A stretch of 58,033 nt of DNA from CAZGMC01 sp964526565 (GCA_964526565.1 CAZGMC010000012.1:1-58033); one strand, 5' to 3'; positions 18,143 through 27,323 are shown, numbered from the stretch's first letter. Numbers and translations are program-made. The notes: generated by a model from the letters alone, not told the origin.

Positions 18143-18169
18143 TGTCAAGCATAACGCCGCAGTGTGCGG
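18143..18169. promoter_or_regulatory. phaR promoter -35 and adjacent palindrome
   Basis: On the minus strand a perfect TTGACA lies at 18148-18143, about 95 bases upstream of the phaR start. A -10 is only weakly discernible near 18120-18125. Just upstream is the palindrome CCGCA-GTG-TGCGG (18157-18169), which could be an operator for either divergent gene. Confidence 0.35.
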
Positions 18170-18253
18170 TGCGACGAAGGCTCCCGCCCCCCGGTCCGGG
18201 GTCAGCAATTGGGTGCTGGCCAAACGGTGGCATCGCCGCATATACTTCCGGTC

Positions 18254-18628
18254 ATGGTCGACACACCGGACATCGACGAGCTTGCCCGCCGCTATCTCGA
18301 TCTCTGGCAGGACCAGTGGTCGACGATGATGACGGACCCCAGGACGGCCGAGGCGATGACGCGCTTCTTCGAATTGATGCGCGATCAGATGCCCGGCATG
18401 GCGCCGTTCGGCGGCGTCTTTGCGGCGGGGGCAAAAAAAGATCGGGAGGACAATGACCCAGGCGCGTCCGCGGCGGGGCCGCGCCCCGGCCCGGCAGGGG
18501 CCGCGCCCCGTGGCGCTCCATCTCATGGCGGCGCAGAACGCATGGATGAGTTCCATCGCCGCCTTGCCGCTGTTGAGGAACGGCTCGCACGACTGGAGGC
18601 TCGGCTCGCCGCTGCAGGCAGTTCTTAA
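18254..18628 (+). CDS. Small PhaE-like protein overlapping the next gene
   Basis: A 124-aa protein, not firmly assigned. The N-terminus DIDELARRYLDLWQDQWSTMMTDP resembles the tryptophan-containing start of PhaE/PHA-synthase accessory proteins. The middle is Gly/Pro/Ala-rich. The C-terminus (FHRRLAAVEERLARLEARLAA) is a predicted coiled coil, as in several PHA granule proteins. The ATG at 18254 follows CTTCCGGTC, a weak ribosome-binding site. Its last 176 nt overlap the following hydrolase gene in a different frame. The coiled coil lies in the overlapped part, so if both are genuine this stretch codes twice. Association with PHA synthesis is inferred from this resemblance and from the neighbours (phaR divergent, PhaC-like downstream). 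Confidence 0.65.
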   Translation: MVDTPDIDELARRYLDLWQDQWSTMMTDPRTAEAMTRFFELMRDQMPGMAPFGGVFAAGAKKDREDNDPGASAAGPRPGPAGAAPRGAPSHGGAERMDEFHRRLAAVEERLARLEARLAAAGSS

Positions 18629-19724
18629 GGAAATCAACGGCCTGCCGGCCGACGGCTTCGGCGATGCCGTGAGCGCGGAAATCGTCGCCCGGTTCGACCG
18701 GTTCCTGGCGGGGATCGAGCGCTACCGGTCGCACCCCTACCACCGCGAGCTGGCCGATCCGCCGGTGCTGTGGGCGGAGGGCAGCACCCGGCTGCTCGAC
18801 TATGGCCCCTGTGGCCCTTGTGGCCCTTGTGGCCCGTGCGGCCCCTCGGGCGCCGAGGCGCGGCCCGTGCTGTTCGTTCCGTCCCTGGTCAACCGGGCCT
18901 ACATCCTGGACCTGTCGGCGCGGCGCAGCCTGCTGCGCTGGCTGCCCGCGTGCGGCCTGCGCCCGCTGCTGGTCGACTGGGACGCGCCGGGCGAGGCCGA
19001 ACGGGATTTCGGGCTGACCGAGTACATCGCCGGCCGCCTTGGGCGGGCGCTCGACGCGGCGCTGGCCGCCGCCGGCGGCCCGATGCCGGTGGTCGGCTAC
19101 TGCATGGGCGGGCTGTTGGCCGCAGCGCTGGCCCAGCTCCGCCCGGCGGCGGTGAGCAGCCTGGTCTTCCTGGCAACGCCGTGGGACTTCCACGCCGAGA
19201 ATGCCGAGCTGATCCGCATGCGCGCCTCGGCCCTGGGCGCCGCCGTGCCGCTCCTTGAGCGTTGGGGCGAGATGCCGGTGGACGCCCTGCAGGCCCTGTT
19301 CGCCGGCCTCGACCCGCTGCTGGCGGTGCGCAAGTTCGAGCATTTCGAGGGCCTCGACCCGGCCTCGCCGCAGGCCGAGAGCTTCGTCGCCCTGGAGGAC
19401 TGGCTGAACGACGGGGTGGCGCTGACCGCCCGTGTCGCCGCCGAGTGCATCGAGGGCTGGTACGGCCGCAACGAACCGGCGCGCGGGCAGTGGCGCGTCG
19501 CCGGCCAGGCGATCCGGCCCGAACGCCTCGGCTGTCCCAGCCTGCACCTCATCCCGGCGCACGACCGCATCGTGCCGCCGGCCAGCGCCCGCGCCCTGGC
19601 CGACATCATGCCCGGCGCCGACCGGCTCGAGCCGGCGCTGGGCCACATCGGCATGATGGTCGGCGGCGGCGCCCGCGGCGCCGTCTGGGCACCGCTGGCG
19701 GACTGGCTGGGGGCGCGGTGCTGA
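18453..19724 (+). CDS. PhaC-like alpha/beta hydrolase (short PHA synthase homologue)
   Basis: Cytoplasmic alpha/beta hydrolase of the PHA synthase family, 423 aa, shorter than class I PhaC and closer in size to class III/IV PhaC. The nucleophile box is GYCMGG with Cys217, as in synthases rather than Ser as in esterases. Likely partners are Asp371 (HDRIVPP) and His398 (LGHIGMM). FVPSLVNRAYILDL and LLVDWDAPGEAERDF match the PhaC fold. A tandem GPC repeat at about residues 118-130 is an insertion. ATG 18453 has an excellent ribosome-binding site (GGGAGGACA), and the basic start followed by VALHLMAAQNAW agrees with homologues as recalled. It may be a second synthase, an inactive partner or a thiolytic depolymerase; sequence alone does not decide. 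Confidence 0.85.
   Translation: MTQARPRRGRAPARQGPRPVALHLMAAQNAWMSSIAALPLLRNGSHDWRLGSPLQAVLKEINGLPADGFGDAVSAEIVARFDRFLAGIERYRSHPYHRELADPPVLWAEGSTRLLDYGPCGPCGPCGPCGPSGAEARPVLFVPSLVNRAYILDLSARRSLLRWLPACGLRPLLVDWDAPGEAERDFGLTEYIAGRLGRALDAALAAAGGPMPVVGYCMGGLLAAALAQLRPAAVSSLVFLATPWDFHAENAELIRMRASALGAAVPLLERWGEMPVDALQALFAGLDPLLAVRKFEHFEGLDPASPQAESFVALEDWLNDGVALTARVAAECIEGWYGRNEPARGQWRVAGQAIRPERLGCPSLHLIPAHDRIVPPASARALADIMPGADRLEPALGHIGMMVGGGARGAVWAPLADWLGARC
18804..18848 (+). repeat. 9-bp tandem repeat inside the PhaC-like gene
   Basis: GGCCC(C/T)TGT-type units occur five times in frame, encoding a Gly-Pro-Cys repeat (GPCGPCGPCGPCGPSG). Copy-number change would keep the frame because the unit is nine bases. 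Confidence 0.9.
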
Positions 19725-20181
19725 TGCGGCCCGTGCAGCCGGCAGACGGCTTTGCAAACGACTCGCATTGCGCCAGATCAATGCACCCCTTATCGTGGGC
19801 GGCAAGAGTGCGGCTCGGCACCGCGGCCGGCGGACCCAGGCTCACCGGTCCGCCTGCGGTTGCCCACGAATGCCCGAGCCCAGGGAGCGCGTCCATGCCG
19901 AAGCTGTCGCCCGGCCCACCGCCGCCGCGCCAGGCCCTGTCCGACCGGCTCGCCTGCTGAGCCGGCCGGCCGGGTCGATGCCCGCCGTGCCCCTGGGCCG
20001 CGGGTGGTACGATCCGCCCCCGGCGGTTCGGCAGTGTCCCGGCGCCTCTTTCCACGGATGCCGGCGCCGCACGGCCGGATCGGGTGCCGCACGGCCGGAT
20101 CGGGTGCCGCCCTGGCGCCCGACCGTCCACTCCCGCAAGCCGCAAGCACCATCTCAAGAAGCAGCAACAGGAATCGGAACC
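19725..20181. other. Intergenic region between PhaC-like gene and thiolase
   Basis: No gene is supported in these 457 bases. It holds a 20-bp direct duplication at 20068-20107. Open frames are present on both strands, but none has an identifiable product or a good ribosome-binding site. The thiolase promoter should lie here. Confidence 0.6.
20068..20107. repeat. 20-bp tandem duplication
   Basis: CGCACGGCCGGATCGGGTGC occurs twice, exactly, head to tail, 75 bases before the thiolase start. Confidence 0.92.
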
Positions 20182-21387
20182 ATGGAAACCAACGAAGTGG
20201 TGATGGTCGGTGCCGCCCGCACGGCGATCGGCAAGTTCATGGGCAGCCTGAAGGACGTGCCGGCCCGTGACCTGGCGATGACCGCCGGCAAGGCGGCGAT
20301 CGAGCGGTCCGGCGTGCCAGCCGACCAGATCGACGAGATCTGCATGGGCCAGCTCTACACCGGCATGCAGGGCTCGCTGCCGGCCAACCAGGTCGGCAAG
20401 CGTCTCGGCCTGCCGCACCATGCCGGTGCCGTGTCGGTCAACCAGAACTGCTCGTCGGGCATGCGGGCGCTGGAGATCGCCGCCCACAACATCATGCTGG
20501 GCAAGACCGACATCGGCCTGGTCGTCGGCGTCGAGAGCATGACCAACGCGCCGTACCTGATCCCCAACGCCCGCCTGGGCTATCGCATGGGGCCGGGCCA
20601 GATCGAGGACAGCATGCTGCATGACGGCCTGGTCGACGAGCTCGTCCCCGGCCACATGGGCCTGACCGCCGAGAACGTCGCCGAGCGCTACCAGATCACC
20701 CGGCTGGAGTGCGACGAGCTGGCCCTGACCAGCCACACCCGTGCTCGCGAGGCGATCGACGCCGGCCACTTCAAGCGCGAGATCGTGCCGGTGCCGCTGA
20801 AGGCCAAGAGGGGCCCCAAGGAGTTCGACACCGACGAGCACCTGATCCGCGACGCCAGCCTGGAGGGTCTGCAGGCCCTGCGCGCGGCGTTCAAGAAGGA
20901 CGGCGTGGTCACGGCCGGCAACGCCTCGGGCATCAATGACGGCGCCTCGGCGGCGGTGCTGATGTCCAAGAAGAAGGCGCAGGAGCTCGGCATCAAGCCG
21001 CTGATGCGGCTGATCTCGGTCTGCACCGAAGGCGTCGACGCCCAGGTCATGGGCATCGGCCCGGCCTATTCCATGCCGAAGGCGCTGAAGCAGGCCGGCA
21101 TGGCGTTCGGCGACATCGAGTACTGGGAGATCAACGAGGCGTTCGCCGCGCAGTGGCTGGGCGTCGGCCGCGTCCTGAAGAACGAGTTCGGCATGGAACT
21201 CGACATGGACAAGGTCAACCACAACGGCTCGGGCATCGCGCTGGGTCACCCGGTCGGCTCCACCGGCCTGCGCATCATCGTGACCCTGTACTACGAGATG
21301 GAGCGCAGCGGCTACACCACCGGCGGTGCCTCGCTGTGCGTCGGCGGCGGCCCGTCCATGGCCTCGCTGTGGACCCGCGACATCTGA
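20182..21387 (+). CDS. Thiolase (acetyl-CoA acyltransferase family)
   Basis: Claisen-condensing or thiolytic enzyme acting on acyl-CoA; 401 aa, full length. The catalytic triad residues are Cys90 (NQNCSSGM), His356 (ALGHPVG) and Cys386 (SLCVGGG). Motifs NASGINDGASAAVLMSKKKA and EINEAFAAQWLGVGR are typical. It differs from the next gene in loop sequences (GPKEFDTDEHLIRDASLEG; LYYEMERSGYTTGGASLCVG). It resembles the acetyl-CoA acetyltransferase/beta-ketothiolase group used in ketone-body or broad-chain degradation more than classical PhaA. The ATG at 20182 is preceded by CAGGAA. It may supply the PHA route or serve in breakdown; both thiolases stand next to phaB. Confidence 0.93.
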   Translation: METNEVVMVGAARTAIGKFMGSLKDVPARDLAMTAGKAAIERSGVPADQIDEICMGQLYTGMQGSLPANQVGKRLGLPHHAGAVSVNQNCSSGMRALEIAAHNIMLGKTDIGLVVGVESMTNAPYLIPNARLGYRMGPGQIEDSMLHDGLVDELVPGHMGLTAENVAERYQITRLECDELALTSHTRAREAIDAGHFKREIVPVPLKAKRGPKEFDTDEHLIRDASLEGLQALRAAFKKDGVVTAGNASGINDGASAAVLMSKKKAQELGIKPLMRLISVCTEGVDAQVMGIGPAYSMPKALKQAGMAFGDIEYWEINEAFAAQWLGVGRVLKNEFGMELDMDKVNHNGSGIALGHPVGSTGLRIIVTLYYEMERSGYTTGGASLCVGGGPSMASLWTRDI

Positions 21388-21436
21388 GCTTGAGCTGACG
21401 GTCCCGGACACCGGATCCCGGCTCCGGCCCGGCCGG

Positions 21437-21475
21437 CACCGCCCCCCGCGGCTCCGTCATGCCCGGGGGGCGGTG
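21437..21475. terminator. GC-rich hairpin between the two thiolase genes
   Basis: A perfect 12-bp inverted repeat, CACCGCCCCCCG / CGGGGGGCGGTG, with a 15-base loop lies 50 bases after the first thiolase. It has no U-run, so termination is possible but not certain. Confidence 0.5.
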
Positions 21476-21583
21476 GCACCGCCCGCGGCCGGCGGGACCC
21501 GGTTCCGCATCCCCTTCGTATCCCGGTTCGGCAACACACGGCTCCTTGACTGGAGGAAACGCACGATCGAAACGACCGGATTG

Positions 21584-21601
21584 AACCCCACGGCCGGCGG
21601 G
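21584..21601. repeat. 18-bp sequence repeated upstream of phaA and phaB
   Basis: AACCCCACGGCCGGCGGG occurs here, about 84 bases before the phaA start, and identically at 22881-22898, 69 bases before the phaB start. An exact 18-bp match in corresponding positions could be a shared regulatory or RNA-processing site, or a dispersed repeat. Confidence 0.8.
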
Positions 21602-21684
21602 CCTATGCTTCGCGCCAAAAGCCGGGAGGAGAGCGGCACGTCGGGAATCCGCAAAGGTTATCCAGTCCCAGGGAGTGAACATTC

Positions 21685-22860
21685 ATGACCGACGTTGTCA
21701 TTGCCGGTGCCTGCCGCACGCCCGTCGGGTCGTTCAACGGCGTGCTCAGCGCGCTGACGGCCCACGCGCTGGGCGAGGTGGTGGTCCGCGAGGCCCTGCA
21801 GCGCACCGCGGTCGACCCGGCCGAGGTCGACGAGGTCGTCCTGGGCCAGGTTCTGACCGCGGCGCAGGGGCAGAACCCGGCCCGCCAGACCGCCATCAAC
21901 GCCGGCATCCCCATCGACAAGACGGCCTACACCATCAACCAGGTGTGCGGTTCGGGGCTGCGCTCGGTGGCGCTCGGCACCCAGGCCATCCAGTGCGGCG
22001 ACGCCGCCGTGGTGCTGGCCGGCGGCCAGGAGAGCATGAGCCAGGCGCCGCATGCCGTGCACCTGCGCAACGGCACGCGCATGGGCGACGCGCGCATGGT
22101 CGACACCATGATCCTGGACGGCCTGTTCGAGGCGTTCAACCACTACCACATGGGCGTGACCGCCGAGAACATAGCCCAGAAGTGGCAGATCACCCGTGAG
22201 GAGCAGGATCGCTTCGCGCTGGACTCGCAGCACAAGGCCGGCGTCGCCCTGCGCGAGGGCCGCTTCAAGGACGAGATCGTCCCGGTCGTCATCAAGGGGC
22301 GCAAGGGCGATGTCACCGTCGCTACCGACGAGCACCCGAAGCCCGAGACGACGATGGAGTCGCTGGCCAAGCTGCGCCCGGCCTTCAACAAGGACGGCAC
22401 GGTGACAGCCGGCAACGCCTCCGGCATCAACGACGGCGCCGGCATCGTCGTGCTGATGAGCCGGGCCGACGCCGAGCGGCGCGGTGTCAAGCCGCTGGCG
22501 CGCGTGGCCGGCTGGGCCACCGCCGGCGTCGAGCCGAAGATCATGGGCACCGGCCCGATCGCGGCGACCCGCAAGGCGCTGGAGAAGGCCGGCTGGTCGA
22601 TCGGCGACCTGGACCTGGTCGAGGCCAACGAGGCCTTCGCTGCCCAGGCCATCTCCGTCAACAGGGAGCTCGGCTGGGACACGGCCAAGGTCAACGTCAA
22701 CGGCGGGGCGATCGCGCTGGGCCATCCGATCGGGGCCAGCGGCACCCGCGTCCTGATCACGCTTCTTTACGAGATGCAGCGCCGTGACGCCAAGAAGGGG
22801 CTGGCGACGCTGTGCATCGGCGGCGGCATGGGCATTGCCCTGTGCGTCGAACGCGACTGA
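21685..22860 (+). CDS. phaA: Acetyl-CoA acetyltransferase (beta-ketothiolase)
   Basis: Condenses two acetyl-CoA to acetoacetyl-CoA, the first step of PHB synthesis. The 391-aa product matches the biosynthetic thiolase in length and residue numbering. Cys88 (NQVCGSGL), His347 (ALGHPIG) and Cys377 (TLCIGGG) are one residue from the Zoogloea enzyme's Cys89/His348/Cys378. Other motifs are GGQESMSQAPH, NASGINDGA and EANEAFAAQA. An AGGGAG ribosome-binding site lies upstream of ATG 21685. phaB follows after 106 bases, giving the standard phaAB order. Confidence 0.96.
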   Translation: MTDVVIAGACRTPVGSFNGVLSALTAHALGEVVVREALQRTAVDPAEVDEVVLGQVLTAAQGQNPARQTAINAGIPIDKTAYTINQVCGSGLRSVALGTQAIQCGDAAVVLAGGQESMSQAPHAVHLRNGTRMGDARMVDTMILDGLFEAFNHYHMGVTAENIAQKWQITREEQDRFALDSQHKAGVALREGRFKDEIVPVVIKGRKGDVTVATDEHPKPETTMESLAKLRPAFNKDGTVTAGNASGINDGAGIVVLMSRADAERRGVKPLARVAGWATAGVEPKIMGTGPIAATRKALEKAGWSIGDLDLVEANEAFAAQAISVNRELGWDTAKVNVNGGAIALGHPIGASGTRVLITLLYEMQRRDAKKGLATLCIGGGMGIALCVERD

Positions 22861-22966
22861 CCTCAACCCCAACCTTTCGTAACCCCACGGCCGGCGGGCG
22901 GCCCGGGGGGGCTTGGACCGCCCGACCGCCGCAACCATTCAACAACCTGAGAAACTGGAGGACATC

Positions 22967-23689
<723 letters not shown>

Positions 23690-23745
23690 CGTCCGCTCCG
23701 CACCCGCCGGGCCGCCATCCTTCGGCAGCCCGGCCAACCGCCCCG

Positions 23746-23778
23746 CCGCGGCGCCCTTTCCAAAGAAGGGTGCCGCGG
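23746..23778. terminator. Strong hairpin between convergent phaB and acyltransferase genes
   Basis: A 13-bp stem with one G-U pair (CCGCGGCGCCCTT / AAGGGTGCCGCGG) and a 7-base loop lies 57 bases after phaB and 21 bases after the end of the opposing gene. It probably acts on both strands, although there is no long U-run. Confidence 0.65.
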
Positions 23779-23798
23779 TGCCGTTTCGGGCTCTGGAC

Positions 23799-24596
23799 CT
23801 ATGCAGTGCAGGCCGTCGCAACGAAGCCCGCCGGGCTGGACGGGCGCATCCATGCGGCCGAGGCGGCCGCGATGCCGGTCTCCAGGAGCGCTGCGCCGGC
23901 CGCCGCGGCGGCGGGAAGCGCGATCGAGCGCCCCTCCAGCCGGCACAGGTCGAGCCACAGACTGCCCTTGTTGGTGATCGCCATCCACACGTCGGGACGC
24001 TCCTCCCGGACACGCTTGAGCATGGCGTGCAGCGAGACGACGCAGGGCTGGCGCCGGCCGTGATAGTCGACCAGCGGCCCGACCGGATCGAACTCGATGC
24101 CGAGCTGACGCAGCAGCCGCAGCAGCCATGGCTCCATGACGGCGCACCAGTGCGTCAGTCCGTGCTGGACCGTCATGCCGATCGCGGCACGGATCAGCCC
24201 CAGCTTGGCCTGCCCGACCTGGTGGCGCTGGCGATAGGCCTTGGAAATACAGAATCGCGAGACTTCGACATGGCGGGCCAGCGGCAGCAGTGCCGGGTCG
24301 TGAAAACGTCGGTCCGGGCAAACCTGCTGCAGCGGAAAGCTGCGCTCGAGCGCCCCCGGCCGCGGCAGCACGATGCGGACCGCACCGACGGAGGCACCGC
24401 TGAACCGGTCCACCATCAGGCTGTGCGCCGCATGCGCGTCATACGCGTCCCGTTCCAGGCCGTCGGGATGGGTCGCCGGATCCTCGTAGGCATTCTCGAC
24501 GCAATAGACCTGATAGCGCAGCCGGAAGACCCTCTCCCGAAGCGCCGGCGTATCTGCTGCCAGGACGCGAAATTGCTTCTCATAGCTCGCAAACAA
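23799..24596 (-). CDS. FeeM-like exosortase-associated acyltransferase, copy 1
   Basis: Predicted N-acyltransferase of the PEP-CTERM/exosortase-associated family, related in fold to FeeM-type N-acyl amino acid synthases that take acyl chains from acyl carrier protein. The 265-aa product shows the family motifs VFRLRYQVYCVEN, GAVRIVLPRPG, EVSRFCISKAYRQR and LGIEFDPVGPLVDYHGRRQP. The C-terminal 50 residues are Ala-rich and not conserved in copy 2 (29423). The start at 24596 is 10 bases downstream of the manC stop, with GGAGGAAA just before it, so the two form an operon. The substrate is unknown. Location beside an XrtA-type EPS locus supports a role in modifying an exported molecule. Confidence 0.88.
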   Translation of the reverse strand: MFASYEKQFRVLAADTPALRERVFRLRYQVYCVENAYEDPATHPDGLERDAYDAHAAHSLMVDRFSGASVGAVRIVLPRPGALERSFPLQQVCPDRRFHDPALLPLARHVEVSRFCISKAYRQRHQVGQAKLGLIRAAIGMTVQHGLTHWCAVMEPWLLRLLRQLGIEFDPVGPLVDYHGRRQPCVVSLHAMLKRVREERPDVWMAITNKGSLWLDLCRLEGRSIALPAAAAAGAALLETGIAAASAAWMRPSSPAGFVATACTA

Positions 24597-24606
24597 GGAT
24601 TTCCTC

Positions 24607-26055
24607 CTATCCGTCCGCCCGCCCGTACACGTCTTCCGTGCGGACGATATCGTCCTCGCCCAGATACGAACCGGACTGCACTTCGATGATGTCCAGCGGG
24701 ATCTTGCCGGGGTTGCGGATACGGTGCTCGACTCCCATGGGAATGTAGATCGATTCGTTTTCGCAGACGATGTGGAGCTCGCCGTTGCGCACCACTTCCG
24801 CCGTCCCCTTCACGACCACCCAGTGCTCGGCCCGGTGATAGTGCTTCTGCAGTGACAGCTTGGCGCCGGGCTCCACGGTCAGGCGCTTGACCTTGTAGCG
24901 GTGGGACTGGTCGACGGTCTGGTAGCAGCCCCACGGGCGGTAGACCCGGCGGTGGGTCAGCGCCTCGGTCCGCCTCGTCGCCTTGAGGGTGGCGACGATG
25001 TCCTTGATCTCTTGCACCTTGTCCATGGCGGCGACCAGCACGGCGTCGTCGCTGACCACGACCACGACGCCGTCCAGCCCAACCACGGCGGTCAGCATGT
25101 GGTCGCCGCGCACATAGCTGTTGCGCGTGTCGACGGTCAGCGCGTCGCCGATCAGGGCATTGCCGTTGGTATCGCGCGACGTGAGCTGCCACAGCGCGGC
25201 CCAGGATCCCACGTCCGCCCAGCCCACATTGATTGGCACCATGGCCGCATCATGGGTCCGCTCCATCACGCCGTAATCGATCGACGTGCTGGGGGCCGCG
25301 GCGAAACAGGCTTCGTCCAGGCGGAAGAAATCCAGGTCGCGGTAGCCCTTGGTCACGGCGCGCAGGCACGCCGAGAGGACTTCCGGCTCGTGGCGGCCCA
25401 GCTCCTCAAGGAACTTTGCGGGCCGGAACAGGAACATGCCGCTGTTCCAGTAGTGCTCGCCGTCGTCGAAATACGCGTCGGCGCGTTCCTGCGTCGGCTT
25501 CTCGACGAACTCGGCGACGCGAAAGACAGTGTTGGCACCGTCCAGCGGCTCGCCACGACGGATGTAGCCGTACCCCGTCTCCGCCGCCGTCGGCGTGACA
25601 CCGAACGTCACCAGGGCCCCGTCCATGGCCATCGGCGCCGCCATCTTGACCGCCTCGACGAACGGCTCGACGTCATGGATCGCATGGTCGGCCGGCACGA
25701 CCAGCATCAGCGCCTCGGCATCCGCCTCGCCGACCATGATCGCCGCCGCCGCCGCCGCCGCCGCCGTGTTCCGCCCCACCGGCTCAAGCACGATGGCGGC
25801 CGGTCGGGTGCCGATCTGGCGGAGCTGCTCGGCAATGAGGAAGCGATGCTCGTTGCTGCAGACGATGAGCGGCGGGCCGAACACGCCGTCGGCTTTGCCG
25901 TTGAACCGCAGGGCCGTCTCCTGGATCATGGTCCGGTCCGACAGCAGCGGCAGCAGCTGCTTCGGATAGCTCTCCCGCGACAGCGGCCACAGCCGAGTCC
26001 CGGCTCCGCCGGACAGGATCACGGGAGATATGCGCGCTTCAGAGGTGCTTGGCAT
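24607..26055 (-). CDS. manC: Mannose-1-phosphate guanylyltransferase / mannose-6-phosphate isomerase
   Basis: Bifunctional enzyme making GDP-mannose, a precursor of exopolysaccharide. The 482-aa product has the nucleotidyltransferase signature LSGGAGTRLWPLSRESYPKQ near residues 14-33, GYGYIRRGEPL and FVEKP. Its C-terminal cupin-type isomerase domain has LQKHYHRAEHWVVVKGTAEV and YIPMGVEHRIRNPGKIPLDIIEVQSG. An Ala run (TAAAAAAAAIM) in the middle is encoded by tandem GCC triplets (25741-25766). The start ATG 26055 follows GAGAG. It is the first gene of the pair with the FeeM-like acyltransferase. Confidence 0.96.
   Translation of the reverse strand: MPSTSEARISPVILSGGAGTRLWPLSRESYPKQLLPLLSDRTMIQETALRFNGKADGVFGPPLIVCSNEHRFLIAEQLRQIGTRPAAIVLEPVGRNTAAAAAAAAIMVGEADAEALMLVVPADHAIHDVEPFVEAVKMAAPMAMDGALVTFGVTPTAAETGYGYIRRGEPLDGANTVFRVAEFVEKPTQERADAYFDDGEHYWNSGMFLFRPAKFLEELGRHEPEVLSACLRAVTKGYRDLDFFRLDEACFAAAPSTSIDYGVMERTHDAAMVPINVGWADVGSWAALWQLTSRDTNGNALIGDALTVDTRNSYVRGDHMLTAVVGLDGVVVVVSDDAVLVAAMDKVQEIKDIVATLKATRRTEALTHRRVYRPWGCYQTVDQSHRYKVKRLTVEPGAKLSLQKHYHRAEHWVVVKGTAEVVRNGELHIVCENESIYIPMGVEHRIRNPGKIPLDIIEVQSGSYLGEDDIVRTEDVYGRADG
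25741..25766. repeat. GCC triplet run inside manC
   Basis: About eight consecutive GCC/GGC triplets encode an eight-Ala stretch. Triplet slippage here would change the Ala count without shifting the frame. Confidence 0.85.
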
Positions 26056-26260
26056 GGTCGCTTGTCAACTCTCGCAAGGGCCGAAGCCCGGTTTCAATCA
26101 AGCAAAAGGTATGCCGCACGTTTCAAGGTTGTGGGCACACGGTCTTCCCTGCGACGATGCGGCTGCCGGGTCATATCATGCCGCCATGAACAAGGACGAT
26201 TGGCAGTTGGGATGAAGCGCCGCCGACCGCCGCATCGCGGATGCCGGCCCGGCCGCTGCC

Positions 26261-26328
26261 CGGTGGCTGCCCGGTGGCTGCCCGGTGGCTGCCCGGTGGC
26301 TGCCCCCGGTGGCTGCCCGGTGGCTGCC
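26261..26328. repeat. 11-bp tandem repeat, 6 copies
   Basis: CGGTGGCTGCC occurs at 26261, 26272, 26283, 26294, 26307 and 26318, with two extra C between copies four and five. It lies between the methyltransferase stop (26348) and the manC promoter region. Confidence 0.92.
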
Positions 26329-26347
26329 CGGTACCGGCCGGGCGGCC

Positions 26348-27220
26348 TCAGGTGCGGCCGAAGGGGTCGGCCTTCAGCCCGCCCAGCCGGAACAATTGGC
26401 GGATGTCGTCCAGGTCGCGTCTGACGGCGCGCGGCAGATTGCGACGCAGATCGCAAAGCCGTTCGCGCACCGCATCGGGCAGCGGCCGGTCGGCCGTCTT
26501 CAACACGATCAGCACCGGCAGCGGCCGCGTGGTGATCACCTCGACGCCGGCCGGCAGGGCCGCCGCTGCGGCGGCGAACTCGCTGCGCGAGAAGGCCGCC
26601 CGCAGCGAGCACTCATAGTCCCGGCAAAACGCCTCGGGCAGGTGCGGGTCCATCCAGGCGATATAGCGTACCGAGCGGGCCGAGCCGAGGCGGTTGAAGT
26701 CGACCAGATAGAGCGCCCCGCCCGGCCGCAGCACCCGGTCCACCGCCTGCAGGCAGGCGTGCAGCGCCGCCGGCGTCGGCAGGTGGTGCAGGGTCATCGT
26801 GCTGATGACGGCGTCGGCCGAGTCGTCGGGCACCCCGTCCAGACGGGTGATGTCGCCGACGGCGAAGTCGACATTGGCCAGTCCGCGCCCGGCGGCCCGC
26901 TGCCGCGCCAGCGCCAGCATCTCCTGCGACAGGTCGATGCCAAGGAACCGGACGCCGGGATTGAGCTCGGCGACTCGCGCCATCTGCACCGCCGGACCGC
27001 AGCCCAGGTCGACCACCTGCGTGCAGCCCTGGATGACCTGGGAAATGCGCGCCGCATGGAAGACGTGCGCGGCGGCCACCGCCCCCGGCAGCTCGCCGGC
27101 CGCTGCAAAGGCTGCCACCTGCCCCGCCTCGTCCATCACCTCCGGCTCCGGCTCGCGCGGCAGCGGTGTCCGGGCGAACACTTCGCGGACGACGGTGGGC
27201 AGCATGGACAGGCGCGGCAT
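26348..27220 (-). CDS. Class I SAM-dependent methyltransferase
   Basis: Predicted methyltransferase of 290 aa; substrate unknown. Motif I is VVDLGCGPAVQMARVAE, with GIDLSQEMLALAR (acidic ribose-binding residue), VDFAVGDITRLDGVPDDSADAVISTMTLHHLP and RVLRPGGALYLVDFNRLG following in order. The C-terminal part (SEFAAAAAALPAGVEVITTRPLPVLIVLKTA) completes the fold. The start is uncertain. ATG 27220 (MPRLSMLPT) fits the recalled pattern of relatives, but the frame stays open to a GTG at 27340 that would overlap the upstream flavoprotein gene. Neither has a clear ribosome-binding site. It is likely co-transcribed with the flavoprotein, whose stop is about 100 bases upstream. Confidence 0.82.
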   Translation of the reverse strand: MPRLSMLPTVVREVFARTPLPREPEPEVMDEAGQVAAFAAAGELPGAVAAAHVFHAARISQVIQGCTQVVDLGCGPAVQMARVAELNPGVRFLGIDLSQEMLALARQRAAGRGLANVDFAVGDITRLDGVPDDSADAVISTMTLHHLPTPAALHACLQAVDRVLRPGGALYLVDFNRLGSARSVRYIAWMDPHLPEAFCRDYECSLRAAFSRSEFAAAAAALPAGVEVITTRPLPVLIVLKTADRPLPDAVRERLCDLRRNLPRAVRRDLDDIRQLFRLGGLKADPFGRT

Positions 27221-27323
27221 GGCGGGCATCCCGATCAAGGCCGTCGCCGCCGCGGCACCGCGCAGGGGCGAGAGCGGCACGGCCGGTTGCACCCTGACGG
27301 GTGGACCCGCAGCGGGCCCGATG

